A stretch of 64,000 nt of DNA from Monosporascus cannonballus. Taxonomy: Eukaryota > Ascomycota > Sordariomycetes > Xylariales. The notes below the pieces were generated by a model that was not told the origin of the DNA, did not search any database, and was given only the letters and a program-made list of their open reading frames with translations. Position numbers and translations under genes: made by a program. Positions 14,367-25,849 of the stretch are shown here, piece by piece; within the stretch, counting starts at the first letter, position 1; the number at the start of each line of letters is the position of its first letter. The DNA is taken from NCBI GenBank assembly GCA_004154925.1, contig QJNS01000711.1, positions 27,672-91,671 of the forward strand, in the 5' to 3' direction.

Positions 14367-14373
14367 TGAGTCA
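14367..14373. promoter_or_regulatory. Perfect TGAGTCA (GCN4/CPC1-type general amino-acid control site)
   Basis: The heptamer TGAGTCA matches the TGASTCA consensus bound by fungal GCN4/CPC1 bZIP activators. It lies 121 bp upstream of the ATG of aspartate-semialdehyde dehydrogenase, an amino-acid biosynthesis gene, which is where such sites act. Regulation is inferred from the match and position only. Confidence 0.55.
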
Positions 14374-15377
14374 CGTCTCTTATGAAAGGGCATTTCTCCG
14401 AGCTAATGGATTTGCCCCCCGCCCCACCCTGCTGGGAGCTGGCCAAAATTTGCCCCGCCATTAGTGCCCCGCGATCCGTCATCGGAGACTGGGGTACCCC
14501 CTACTAGGTACTACCGTAGCACAGTCTGGTGGGTCTCGGCAAAGCTTCAGATCTGCAGGGGTTTGATTTGCGGCCTGCGACAGCTAGACCCCCGAAGAGC
14601 CATATAGGTTATTAACAACACATCTAAGTTATTATGTGAACACTTTAAATAAACTTCTTGACATAATGCACACGAAATATACTCTATGCTTTCAGCAGTA
14701 AACTGGCTCTGGCTTCTTCGGACCTGGTTAACGTCTCGTTTGTCTTCATTCCAGAATAGCTTTTGCATAGTGATTTACAGTACGGGAAAAGAGCGGGAAG
14801 TTGCATTTATCGAATTGTTCTCTACTAACCAAAATTGCTATAATACCATCTTGACGAATCGAACAAGTTGGCGTCTACGTGACCTCCTGTTATTAAACGC
14901 ACTATGTGAGGGCTTTGGGAGCCTTTTGCACATGGTGAGCACTCCTGATCCATACCTATGTATAACCGAATGGCAACAGGGCTGTTTTGTCAACATACAA
15001 TAGCTACACAGCTCGAATACACGGATAGTGCTCGTCGAACAGCTGGAAATCGCCCCTGGGGGTTGAAAGGCGTTTAGCTACCTCAATTCAAACAAGTATT
15101 GCTGAATAGGTGATGTCGAATCGTTGACAAAGGCCTCATAGACCGGCTAGATTGACCGAAACCTCACACCATCTTCGACTCGTCTGTTCGGTTTTCACCG
15201 GTAGAACTCCTTGAAGTCCAAATACCACCGCCTCACCAAAATCATAATTAGACAATCTTTCTTCTAATTACGCTTTATATTGCCATCGAAACCTTCCTTC
15301 CTATAGCACAACGGGAGCCAGGCGCATGTATCTAAACGCCCACACCATATCTTATAGCATGACAGCTAGCTATACAT
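14374..15377. other. Intergenic
   Basis: Remaining upstream region of the ASADH gene, and then sequence downstream of the MFS transporter. Contains short frames without family features. Confidence 0.4.
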
Positions 15378-16806
15378 CTACAGCTCCTTCTTCTCCGAAG
15401 CAGGCTTCCTCTTCAGAGACCCGGGCGGCGACTTGAGGCCGGCGAACACCAGCAACGACACGACAGCCATGCCCAGCGCGCCCATGTTGTAGGCGACCTC
15501 CCTGCCGGCCCACCAATACACGCTGGTGAACAGGACGGGCCCAAGTCCCCTGCCGAGCTGGCCGTAGCTGCGCAGGACGCCCAGCTTCCCGCCGCGCTCG
15601 CCCTCGGCCGCCTCGAAGCTGCTGAGCGTGTTGAGGCCGCTCACGACGGTGGCCGAAGTGGTTGCGAGGCAGGTCGCGGCCGCATAGAGCGAGCCGACCG
15701 TCGTGAGGCGCCCGAGCAGCACGAAGGCGAGGAGGCAGGCCGCGACGCCGACCCGCACCGTGAGGAGCGGCGGCAGGCGCCGCGTCACCCCGCCCTGGAG
15801 GATGGACGCGACGAGGCCGACGAAGCCGAGCAGGCGCCCGTTCTTGGCCGAGCCGTACTGGAACAGGTCGTAGGTCATGAAGGGGAGGGAGAACTCCATG
15901 CCGGAGAAGAAGAGGAGGAAGGTGAAATGGACCAGGTTCAGCAGGAAGTGCGAGTTGGTTCGCCGTACAGGCGCTGGTCCCGCAGTCTTCTTCTTCGCGT
16001 CCGCTTTGGCGGCGGTCCTGCTCGGCAGGGTCTCCGGCAGAAAGAAATACAGGTAGACCGTCTCGGTGACGATCAGGAACAGAGACACCCCGGCGGCCGT
16101 GGCGAAGGGGTTGGCTGCCACCGTCGCGATGGAGCTAAGGTAGGCGCCGAGAGCCGGTCCGAAGGTGAAGGCGATGGAGAAGCACGCGCCGATCAGAGCC
16201 ATGGTGCTCCCGCGGCTGCTCTCATCTGATATGTCCGTCGCGATGGCCGTGGCCAGCTGGACATTGCCCTCCGAGAGGCCGCCCACGACGCGCGACGCCA
16301 GGAAGGTCCGGAAGTCCACCGCCACCACCCAAAGGAGGACCGAGACGATGTTTCCGGCCATGCTGGCGAGCAGCGCCGTTCGCCTGCCATAGCTGTCGGA
16401 CAAGTGACCGATCACTGGAGACGCAATGGCTTGAAGTAGGGAGAAGAGGCTCCCCAGTGCGCCGCCCAGCAGCACGATGTCATATCTCGAGTCGATCGGT
16501 TTCGCAAACGCGGACTTATAGGCGTTGAGGCCGCCTAGGACGCGAGATAGGAGCGTGGACTGCGCCTCGGAGCCGGCCTCGCTGTTGCGGTAGAACTCGA
16601 GGAGATTGGGAAAGAGCGGGAGGATGAAGGTAAACGAAACCTGTCAGGTCAGTTGCGTCTGGTTAGTTCCGTGCTGGCGTTATCGACAGCGGAAGCTGCA
16701 AATGACAACGATGACGACGACGACGACGACGTACCAGGTCGAGAAGTAGCGACACAAAGATGACCCTGAGTACCCCTTTTCGGGTGCTCGTTTCTACAGC
16801 GACCAT
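15378..16806 (-). CDS. MFS transporter, MFSD10/TETRAN-like
   Basis: 444-residue membrane protein. Exon 1 is 16806-16735 (MVAVETSTRKGVLRVIFVSLLLDL) and exon 2 is 16640-15378, joined in phase 0 across a 94-nt intron. The joined sequence rebuilds transmembrane helix 1 (VIFVSLLLDLVSFTFILPLFPNLLEFY). MFS motif A is present as GHLSDSYGRRTALL after helix 2, and about twelve hydrophobic segments follow. The segment LGSLFSLLQAIASPVIGHLSDSYGRR is characteristic of the MFSD10 (TETRAN) and TetA-like branch, so the substrate may be an organic anion or drug-like compound, but this is inference. The C-terminus is basic and cytosolic. The intron carries a (GAC)6 microsatellite. Confidence 0.9.
16713..16730. 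repeat. (GAC)6 microsatellite inside an intron
   Basis: Six perfect GAC units inside the intron of the MFS gene, directly downstream of its donor site. Confidence 0.9.
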
Positions 16807-17838
16807 CTCGACACGGTGGTATCTCCTGATGTTGCAGGTGGCCCAGCCAGCTGAAGTACAAAGGGATTGAAAAGTCTATACAAGAAGAGTCTTAAGCAGT
16901 GCAATCAGAGACATAGACAGGCTATTCCATGGGAGTATGAAGTAAAAAAAAGAGCGAGTCGACCGAGTAGCAGAATGAACACGAAGGGATAATGACCTCA
17001 GCCAACTTACTCCTTGCAACGTGCGATCCAGTTGCCTTATTAATGGGCTAACGACGTCAAGTTCCCGACAGGCTAAAGTAGGTACCTAGGTAGTACATAC
17101 GCTGTATCCGCTTGAAGGCCACAGGGAGTTAGTCATAACAATTTTTTAGCGGGCCAATTAGCCTAGAATAGAAACGTAGGCCCATTAAAGCTCTACAAAG
17201 TTGTGTTACTTTACAGGAACGCGGGTGCGAAGGTGCTTTAAGTGTTAACGTTAACGATGGTGTTGCGAATCGGTAGCTAGCCCGATGGATAACGTTTTCG
17301 TTGCTTGGAGTGTGATGCGTAGCGATTTGTAATAATGATCGGCGTTGGTACTTGTATCATAGTGCAGAATAGGTGTGACTCAAGGTAGCTTTTCTTTTGG
17401 AAGATGATTGGGTTAGCTGGGCGAATAAAAAAAACATCATTGAGTAGCTAGCGAAAAATTGTTGAGACTAACTCCTTGTGGCCTTCAGGCGGATATAGGT
17501 ACCGAACGGCCCGCTGGCATTGGCTCTAAAACGGAAAATACGACCCTGCTACAACACAAGCAAGACGATGTTGATTGGACAATTCGTAGGTGCATGCGTC
17601 CACTGGTAAAGGCACGAAATGCATACCAGTAGTGCTTCGTACTTCGTATTTACTCGTTTATTCGTTCAACTCACAAGCATTCAATCTACGAAGTATCTTA
17701 TACTAAGTACTGTGAAGGGTGCATCGTCAAGGATTATATGCATCATTCCTTTTATTCAAAAAGCCTGGCTACTCTAGTCTGCGCGGATTACGTGATACTA
17801 TCTGTTGCTGCCCCTCGATATACTAGGCTAACTAATAC
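16807..17838. other. Intergenic
   Basis: Upstream region of the MFS gene and 3' flank of the S28 peptidase gene. Contains TACCTAGGTA-type palindromes near 17,080. No gene recognised. Confidence 0.4.
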
Positions 17839-19663
17839 TCAGTACCTCGGAGGATTGTGCAGCCACCGGGGCCGGGTAGCAGCGGTCTTGTTCCCGCAAC
17901 ACTTGTACTCCTCGACCCAGGCGACGACGGCCTCGGCGAGGGCGGCCTGGGCGGCCTGCACGGCGCGGGGCGGGAAGTCGGGCGTAGTCTCGTTCGGAAA
18001 GACGCCGTTTTCGTCCCAGTGGTGGACCGCCTCGGGGATGAGGATGAAGGGCTCGCTGATGGTGCTCTCGCGGTCCGGCTGGCCGAGCGCATGGGGCGTC
18101 GCCGCGCGCCAGGGGTCCCACTCACCGTCGACGATTGCGAGCCGCGGATAGCTGATGCCGAACCCGCCGTACTTGTTAATGGCCTCCACGTCCGCCGGCT
18201 CCGTGATGCCGAAGGCCTCCCGGCAGATCACTGACGAGTACTCCAGGTCCACCGTCCGCGACACCACGCCCAGCTCGCCCTCCGGGACGCCGCTCCCCGT
18301 CTGGAGGTAACCCCACCTGGTATCTTGAGTCAGCTTATGTGCATACGGACGGGTTATCATGGTGGCGGAACGGCTTGTGGAGATGAAGACTTACTGCGTG
18401 CAGACTTGGTACGGCCATGAGCGCCACGCATCGAGGGCGCTGCTCTGCGCGTAGAACGTTGCGTTCTGCGTGCTAAAGCATTCCTCGTGGCTGTCGGCGC
18501 AGTTCGCGAGCACGCCCCGACCCACCTCGCCGATGTAGTTCAGCATCCGGTTGGTAAGTGTGTCAAGCTCGTCCTCGTATCCCCCGACCGTGAGGAGTTC
18601 CCGCGCAGCCTCCCTCCTGGATTCCGTGCTAGGGTGGACAACCGTGTCGTTGGAGATCACGTCGCAGTACTCGAAGAAGCTGGTCGAGCCGACCTCCGGG
18701 TCCCAGTTGTAGCTCTGCAGGTCGTAGATGCCGCCGATGATCGAGCTGGCGAAGTCCGGGTCAGAGAGGCCAGTCCAGAAGCCGAAAGCCTGCTTGAGCT
18801 TCGCGGGCCACTCGGTCCCCTTCTTGCCGATGAGGATGTTGTCGACGACGTGGGTCAGCTTCTTGGCCGTCTCGATGCACTCCGGCGGCCCGAAGACCAT
18901 TGCCGCCTCGAAGTACTGCCAGTAGTCCCAGATGGCCTGCGTGACGCCCGAGGACGAGATGGCGCCCCAGAAGACGTCCGGGTAGAGCTTGCGCAGGAAC
19001 GCCACGAACGCACCGGCATACGAGCCGCCGTACGCGATCCAGGCAGTACTGTTGGACGAGAGGTCCAGGTGTTCCAGACCCGGGAAGACGATATGCCTCG
19101 CGAAATAAGCGGAGTCCGCCAAGGCCTGGTCGGTCGTCAAGAAGCGCATGTTCTCGGTGCTCGTGTCCTTAACCGGCCAACTATCCCCGTAATAGCGATG
19201 CTCGAGTATGACGCCGAGGCCGTTGGTGGCTTTCGCGAGTTGGTAGACGATCCCCTTCTCAAGAAACGGGAGACGCCCCTCCCCATCCGTCTCCCCCGCC
19301 CCCAGCACGATCACTGGACCCCCCTCTTCGTAGTACTGCGCGTCGAACCAGTACCGCAACTCAAAGAAGTCGTCCGAGTGCGGCTCGTACATCGAATCAT
19401 TGTGGAAGTGGTCGACGGGGACCGAGAGGGTGTACGCCGGATATGCGGCTGCGGCGTCGACAGCCGCAGTCGATTCACCCGAGCTCCCGCTAGATAGCTT
19501 TGACTTTACGTTCGGTGTTAGCTTTAAGCGGCTACTAGGATAGTCCAGAGATGTCACTTACCTGCTTGCGAAGCTCACTTATGGGGAGCGGTAAGCCCCG
19601 GAGGGCGTGTGCCACTGCGGGCAACAGCCCGAGCAAGCCCACGGTTAAGCCGTATCCAGCCAT
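17839..19663 (-). CDS. Secreted serine carboxypeptidase, family S28 (prolyl carboxypeptidase-like)
   Basis: 562-residue secreted peptidase. Exons 19663-19562, 19503-18395 and 18316-17839. Exon 1 encodes a signal peptide (GLTVGLLGLLPAVAHA) found only by splicing. The nucleophile is in GGSYAGA (Ser near residue 195), the acid in VDGEWDPW, and the histidine in PEAVHHWDENG, so the S28 triad is complete. Several N-x-S/T sites suggest glycosylation. S28 enzymes release residues after proline, often in acidic environments. The 3' splice site of intron 1 is ambiguous: three in-frame AAG acceptors (19522, 19504, 19498) would add or remove a few residues in the propeptide-like linker; 19503 was chosen as the first exon base because it follows the CTAAC branch site. 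The exon 2-3 join gives VCTQWGYLQTGSG, typical of the family. Confidence 0.93.
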
Positions 19664-21527
19664 CTCGAGTGTTCAGCGTACAGCACACCCTGCCCTGAAT
19701 TGAGCTCCGACAATTACAATCGTTGCCCGTGAACGGATCTGGATACATCCAATCTTCCAATGGAAGGGCGGGGGCTGGGCCGTTTTTAAATCCCACGGGA
19801 TAGACTTATCACAGTGAATAACCACACCAGGAATCACAGGACCCTGCTTGCCGTGGCATCCGCCCACCATCTCCCAGCTTCTCGATGTAGACTGACGCCC
19901 GATGCCTGTTCTCCGTATCTCATTGGAGGCGTGGCCGCATAGGAGATTTCTTGCTATCGTATCGCCATGGATCGGACCCTGGTACTTGCCTAACTCGGAA
20001 GGTCGATAACTGCCGATCGCTTCCCGAATCCTTCCCGACCTTGGGCAATGGGCCATTGACCAGAATCCTCCCCCGCAACGCGTTATCCACATCGAACATG
20101 CTGTGCCCAGCGGCGTCCAAGCCACGAAAGCTTACCTTCGGCCGTGCGCCGTATATTAATTGCTTGTTTTCTAGTCCAAGAGTGGAGAACACGTGAGAGG
20201 GGCCCTTTATCCGTTGCGACGACAACCTCGTCACCGCCTCGAACGGCGGCGTTCAATGAATCGCATGGGAGACGCATTACTACTCTTTTCGAGGGATGGC
20301 AAAATGTCTGTTGACGAAGACTGCTGGCTCTTCTTTCTAAACCGCAAGCCCCTCTGCCCTGACTGTAGATGGAGAGTCGCAATTGCTATCTATGTTGGGG
20401 ATTACAAGGTCTCGATATACATAGACTCGATCCGTTACGCTACTGTGGGCATGTCGGTTGAGCATATCGGTTACGTGGACGATTTTATATCGTCTATAAC
20501 CTCAAGGCCTACGCTGAGCATTCAGACGCTAGCTCCAACTATCAGAGAAGGAGCGTAATTGATGAACGTTCAAGCCGAGAGCCAGAAGTTTGTTGACATG
20601 ATGCCGATGAAAGAACCGAACAGAGACAGATGAGGGGCATGCCTGTAATAATCAGTCCTGCCCTGGGCCCTTGAAGCTGATTCTCAACCCTTCCCCTTTA
20701 AGATATGATTTTGAAGCTCTCCCCAAGCAAGATTGGGTCGATTTTCTTGTGTCGTCTTCAGCGGCTTATACGAAGTTCTTGCGGCTTTGACGGTATTGCC
20801 CAGATGCTGTAGCGACACCAACCGAGTATTCTGCGTGCGCCGTTGGGTTGCGATCAGAATTCTGGGATGCGTATACCCCAGTATTTCAAGTATATAGGTA
20901 TTGCTTTTATATACTCTATGCTATCGACGCTGGCTAGACTACTTATTACTTCTTGTTCCTAATGGCATATAAATGGCAAGAGGCATATCTAGTATCGAGT
21001 TGACTAGGAGAGCTGGGTCAGCGGAAATATCGCAAGGATCTATCGAAGCGACCTGGTGGGCTACAGTTAAGATAGAAGCAACTGCTCGACAGAACATGCT
21101 ATGTTTGCAGCAGGGGATATTAACGTTAAAGCGATTGATGGAACTTTCCTACACGCTCACATAGCGCCTGCTAATCAAAGTCCGGATTCTGTTATAATGT
21201 GATGAGCTTTAAGCCATCGACGGCCATTCCTGTATCCATTCATTCGGACTTGTATCATTAATATTTCACCAGGCATCCGCTTGCCTGGTCACGGGCTATG
21301 ATTCATGATGTTTTAGGGTGGGCAAAAGCTCTCGTCGACCTGGACCATACATCGGCCGGCCTCTCAGAACCATAAGTCTGGTTTATTGATGTAGGCCATA
21401 TCACACGACTTGGTTTTCACGCCGCGGTTTCCACAGGGCCTCTTCATCCCTTGTGGTGTCCCTCAACGCCATAACGGCTCGGGTTCTTACGGCGCAGTCA
21501 AGGCAGTCTACCGCGCCTCGAAGTTCC
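19664..21527. other. Intergenic, possibly with decayed coding sequence
   Basis: No gene recognised. Minus-strand frames at 20,234-19,920 and 20,382-20,083 read fairly protein-like in overlapping frames (e.g. DAAGHSMFDVDNALRGRILVNGPLP), as a decayed gene would, but I cannot assign them. The rest looks like spacer. Confidence 0.3.
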
Positions 21528-22997
21528 TCAGCCGGACTTGTTCCGCGCGGCTACGGACTGGATGTGTTTATCATGCAGGCCCCTGACCGCCGGTATGATC
21601 AGGCTCTCGATCTCGATCTCGGGCTCGCCCTCGGGCAGGCTGGCGGGGTCCATGGGCTTGTCGTCGCCCGGCAGGCTCCCGCCGTCTCCCGCGTCCGTCT
21701 CCGCCCTCGCCTCCCCGCCGTCGCCGTCCCTCTCGGCGGCGCCGACCATCCCCTCGACGCCGGTCTGCGTCCTCTTGCGGCGGGCGCTGGGCACGCGGAT
21801 CCAGCGGTCGCGCTCGCCGGGGGACACGAAGACGACCTCCCACTTGCGCGTGGTCAGCAGGTTGCCGACGACGAGGTGGTGCTGGTAGCGGTCGAGCGAG
21901 TAGCGGGCCTTGTGCACGAGGATGCCCGGGTCCGTCTCGAGCTTGAACGACACGATCATGCCCTCGGGCGCCCAGCCGTCGACGAGGTTCTTGAGGAACT
22001 TGGGCACCGGGTCCAGGTCGATGATGAGCCGCTTGCTCCGCGGCACCGCCGGCGACGAGTCGAAGTTGTCGAAGGCCTCCTCCTCCTCCTCCGCCTCGTC
22101 TTCCGCGGCGGCGCGCTGCTCCTGCGTGGCGGTCGTCGGGCCCTGCTGCTGCTGCTGCTTCTTCTTCCCCAGCGAGTCGGTCGCGTCGGTGCTCTGGATC
22201 TTGTGCTCGGCCATGCGGTCGGGCGGCACGAAGAAGTCGCTGACGGCGGCGGCGAGGTACAGCAGGCCGTTGGGGCCGAGGGGCCGCATGAGCTGGGCGA
22301 CGGCGCGCAGCTCGTGCAGGTAATCGGTGATGGTGACGAAGGGCAGCATCAGCAGCATGTTGCGCTGCTTGGCGGCGTTGTACTTGCGCAGCACGCGCAG
22401 CATCTTGGCCTGGTGGGCCGGGTTGGCCACGACGCGGCTCTGGGCGCCCCCCCCCTCCTCCCCCTCCTCGGAGGGGGCCTCGCGCAGGAAGTCCAGGAAG
22501 CAGTCGGTGCTGTGGCTGTAGTGCCGGCTGTACGGCAGCAGGCTGAACTGCCGGTGCAGGAAGATGACGGCGTACCCGGACTCCAGGAAGTACTCGGCCG
22601 ACGTGGCGCCGCGCGTGCCGGCGCTGAAGTTGTCGATGAACCGCACCGTGTTCTTCTCGAGCGGCACCGTCGTCCCGCCCGACGTTACCAGCACCACCCG
22701 CCGGTTCTCCGCCGCATGCTGCTGGATGAAGGCCTCGGCGGCCGCGATGTGCTGGCGCAGCGCCTTGGGCGGCGGGTTTGAGCTAAAGTAGGCGTTCTCT
22801 TCCGTTAAGAGCTCAGATGACGTCCTGGCAGTAGCCTGACTGGACATGGTGGCTTCGGACAGGACTGATGATACGGATGATGCCCGTGATGAGGAACGGG
22901 AAGGTGTGAGATTGAACGAGAGACTAAGTGACGGGGACGCCGACTTGCTCCCGTCGGACGAATTCAATTCTTGATTTGGTGAGACCTGTGATGCCAT
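21528..22997 (-). CDS. CAB2: Phosphopantothenate-cysteine ligase
   Basis: 489-residue intronless enzyme that joins cysteine to 4'-phosphopantothenate in coenzyme A synthesis (yeast CAB2). The nucleotide-binding start [30 protein letters not shown] near residue 100 is the family signature, followed by [17 protein letters not shown] and the [13 protein letters not shown] segment that binds the pantothenate arm. KVPKFL-like and SFKLETDP segments follow, and then the nucleotide-base region [10 protein letters not shown] Ser-rich N-terminal extension (~60 residues), a Gln/Glu-rich insertion (about 255-290) and a Gly/Asp-rich insertion before the conserved [17 protein letters not shown] end make it longer than the yeast enzyme; these are low-complexity and probably loops. 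GC-rich codon use leaves a long antisense frame that is not a gene. Confidence 0.95.
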   Translation of the reverse strand: MASQVSPNQELNSSDGSKSASPSLSLSFNLTPSRSSSRASSVSSVLSEATMSSQATARTSSELLTEENAYFSSNPPPKALRQHIAAAEAFIQQHAAENRRVVLVTSGGTTVPLEKNTVRFIDNFSAGTRGATSAEYFLESGYAVIFLHRQFSLLPYSRHYSHSTDCFLDFLREAPSEEGEEGGGAQSRVVANPAHQAKMLRVLRKYNAAKQRNMLLMLPFVTITDYLHELRAVAQLMRPLGPNGLLYLAAAVSDFFVPPDRMAEHKIQSTDATDSLGKKKQQQQQGPTTATQEQRAAAEDEAEEEEEAFDNFDSSPAVPRSKRLIIDLDPVPKFLKNLVDGWAPEGMIVSFKLETDPGILVHKARYSLDRYQHHLVVGNLLTTRKWEVVFVSPGERDRWIRVPSARRKRTQTGVEGMVGAAERDGDGGEARAETDAGDGGSLPGDDKPMDPASLPEGEPEIEIESLIIPAVRGLHDKHIQSVAARNKSG

Positions 22998-24480
22998 CGT
23001 GTCAGTAAGGAGCAGGATTCGGGTGATGAGGTAATATCAAGATGGATGGTTCATGGCGGGCGGAGGTGATGGGCCTCTATTATATCGCTCATAGCCAGGG
23101 ATGCCGGCGGGTGGATAACATTGGACGTCGGGTGTGCTATGCACGGCCTCGCGCCTCCTTCTGGGATTGCCATAAGCATCCACGGTATAGTCGGCCCCCA
23201 GAGTCTTGAAGCCTCGGCTACGGCAACGGCCCCCGCGCCTTCAACGCCGCCGGCCTAATCTCCCCAACTCTGGGGTCGACTACTTTCGAGACGACATATC
23301 GTATAAACCCGGACAAATTGGTACTTACTGCCTTAACAGTCGGGCTAGGTACTTCGTGATATATGCCGCAATACTCAATGTCCCTCTTTCCCTTGCAGTT
23401 ATTCTGGCTTGTTGGGTGAGTCTCACGTCTTTCGATTTTTGGGATTGGTCTGATAATCCTGGTTGCCATTCCGCCGATAAGCCGGAGTAACAATAGTGGA
23501 GACTTGGGTCGTACTTCAGAACTACGGGGAGATTCGGCCAGATTGTTTCGGCCTCCGTTATACTAGGTCCAAGCCACCACATATAAATACAGTACCTACC
23601 ATATAGTAGAGAGAACATGGGTACCTTGGCAGTCTAGACGGCAAATTACCCTGCAAGTTTCAAGGTTCTTTTAATGGCTTCTTGGTTTCTTTTCTTAACG
23701 AACAAAGCTCTTCAGACTGCCTGTTCTCTAATTAGGTAGTATATCGTAAACCTAGTACTATGGCCTGATTCTGACGGAGGCCGAAACTTTGGCCCGAGCC
23801 CATCGTTCACAGTAATAACTAACTACCTAGCGTAATCGGGTGAGCGGAGTTGGGACCCACGTGCTCGGGATTGCCCCATTTGGAACGTTTGGCAGGCCTA
23901 ACTAACGGAAGATTACCGCATACATCAACCTAGATGCTTGTTCACGGATGGGATGGGTATTTCTCCTTGGCTACCGTTGCTTCATCTCTCCCAGGATTCT
24001 TGCGCTGTTCCGAGTATAAAAGCACAGAGATTCATGTGTACATGGTTGAAAAAGACACTAACCCATCCCCGACCGAGGCATTGGATAAATTTGCGACTGC
24101 ATGAAGAGGCTCCATTATGGGGCTTAAAGATGGTGCACTGCGCATTCGACTTCCAACTCAGTAGCATAGACAGCTGAAGGAAAAGACGAAAAGCAAAGGT
24201 AACTAACTACATGTACGTTCCAAGAGTCGTTTGATATCATAAGTTACCTATGTAGCCAGCCCTCCCTTTTCATACCGGGGTTTCGCACCGAACTCAGGTG
24301 TAAGGACACGCCCAGCGCATGATTTTATATAGTTCCCGGTAAGGACCGGCTTGACGTTATGCTCCTCATTTCCATGCCGGAGACCCTCACTCAGAATGCC
24401 ATCGATATGTACTCATGAACGGAAAAAAGCAGCCAAATGAGACGCTGTCCTAAACACCATATCCGACCAGATCAAACTCG
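22998..24480. other. Intergenic
   Basis: Promoter side of CAB2 and 3' flank of the CFEM-like gene. Only short frames of mixed composition; nothing recognised. Confidence 0.4.
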
Positions 24481-25849
24481 TCACAGGAAAGCAATAACAG
24501 CCACCAGGAGACCAAGCCACACGCCCAGCATCTCCGTAGCGGCCCCACCAGCACCACCATTGCTACTGTCATCCGTCACACGCGCGACGCCGATGGTGGT
24601 GCTGGTAGTGTAGTCGCCGCTGATGGCGAGCGCGACGGTGGCGACCGCGGCCTGCGTCTGTACGATCTGGGTCTGGGCGGTGGTGGCCTCGATGCCGCCG
24701 GCGGCGGCCGCCGTCGTGACCGTCATGGTCATGGTGACGATCTGGGTGGACGTGGGGCCCCAGCTCCAGCCAGCGCCCCAGCCGATCCAGCCATCGAAGC
24801 CGCCGCGCGCGTTCCACCCGCAGCGGGGCCCCGTGTACCAGGGGCTGCCGTCGAAGAGCGCGCAGGCCTCAACCGTCGCCACCGCGCCTCCGCCCCAGGT
24901 CCGCGGCGGCTCACCGGATGATGGGGTCCCGGTCGGCGTCCACGGCCTCGTCCCCGTCTCCGGTCCAGAGGTGCTGCTGGCGGCGTGCGCCGAGGTCCAG
25001 TACGAGCTGTGCTCGCTGTAGTCTTCACCCCCGTCCTCATCGTTCCCATCCCCGTCCTGCACCTCGTCCGCGTCTCCATCTTCGTCCTCGTCCTCATCAT
25101 TCCCGTGCCAGCCCCCCGGCGGCCCGTACCCGTACCCGTACTCGTGGCCGCCATGGTGCGGCACCCCTCCTCCTCTCGCTCTTTCCCCCGCGAACCTGGG
25201 ACCAGGACCGAAAAACTTTGACTCCTCCCCGTGCCCGGAAATTGGGGGAGGGCCGCCGCCGCCGCCCCAGCTCGGCGCAGCTGACTTGAACCACCCGGGT
25301 GGCGCGCCCCACGTGACGGCGGCGCCGGCCGGGTGCGTGACGGTGACGAGTCCGGGGCCTCCGGTGCCGCCGCCGCGGCCCGCGCTGGTGCACGAGGCGT
25401 ACCGGCTGCACAGCGACGAAGACAGCGAGCTGTACGAGGTGAAGACGGAGGGCGTCGCCGCACACGCGCTGCGGACGCAGGACCCCGCGGCGCCCGCCGT
25501 GTCCGCGTCGTCGCAGTACGCCTGCTGCGCGGGCCAGTAGGGCGGCGGAGGAGCCGTCGTCCTCGCGCTGCTGGCCTCTTCTCCGTGTCCCGATGATGAG
25601 GGCGAGGCGGTGGCGGAGACGAAGGCGGATGACAGGCAGGATTGCTTAGGAGTTGCCGTGTTAGTAGTTAAATTGGTCATTGAAGCGCCTTGCACGTCTC
25701 GACGCTTGGAAGGTAAGGAGTAGACGGATATGGGTATCGAGATGCAAAGGGCTAATGACTGGGTAACTTACGGCGCATTCAGGGGCCCCTTTCCACCATT
25801 GCGCGAGCGCCAAGGGCGCTATAGCGGCTGCGATTATCGGGGTCCTCAT
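24481..25849 (-). CDS. CFEM-like GPI-anchored cell-surface protein
   Basis: 413-residue predicted surface protein. Exon 1 (25849-25772) gives a signal peptide (MRTPIIAAAIAPLALAQ) and WWKGAPECA; exon 2 starts at 25644 after an ACTAAC branch site. Splicing creates APECAQSCLSSAF, the P-x-C-A-x-x-C start of a CFEM domain. Further cysteines follow (YCDDAD, GSCVRSAC, LCSRYASC), but a ~45-residue Ser/Pro/Glu insertion separates the second and third cysteine and I count seven rather than eight, so the domain is divergent. The middle is Gly/Pro/His-rich with an Asp/Glu/Gly tract (about 225-255). The end has Thr-rich sequence, a small-residue GGAGGA site and a hydrophobic tail (VWLGLLVAVIAFL), as in GPI-anchored proteins. 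CFEM proteins act in adhesion or haem uptake; the role here is unknown. Confidence 0.75.

Noticed and set aside
18487..19497. 336-codon plus-strand open frame
   Set aside because: Antisense shadow of the S28 peptidase, whose catalytic motifs are clear on the other strand.
21453..22781. 442-codon plus-strand open frame
   Set aside because: Antisense to CAB2, starting from a non-ATG codon; composition is typical of an antisense frame in GC-rich DNA.
23206..23618. Overlapping short frames on both strands near 23.2-23.6 kb
   Set aside because: No splice context, family features or consistent frame; judged spacer.
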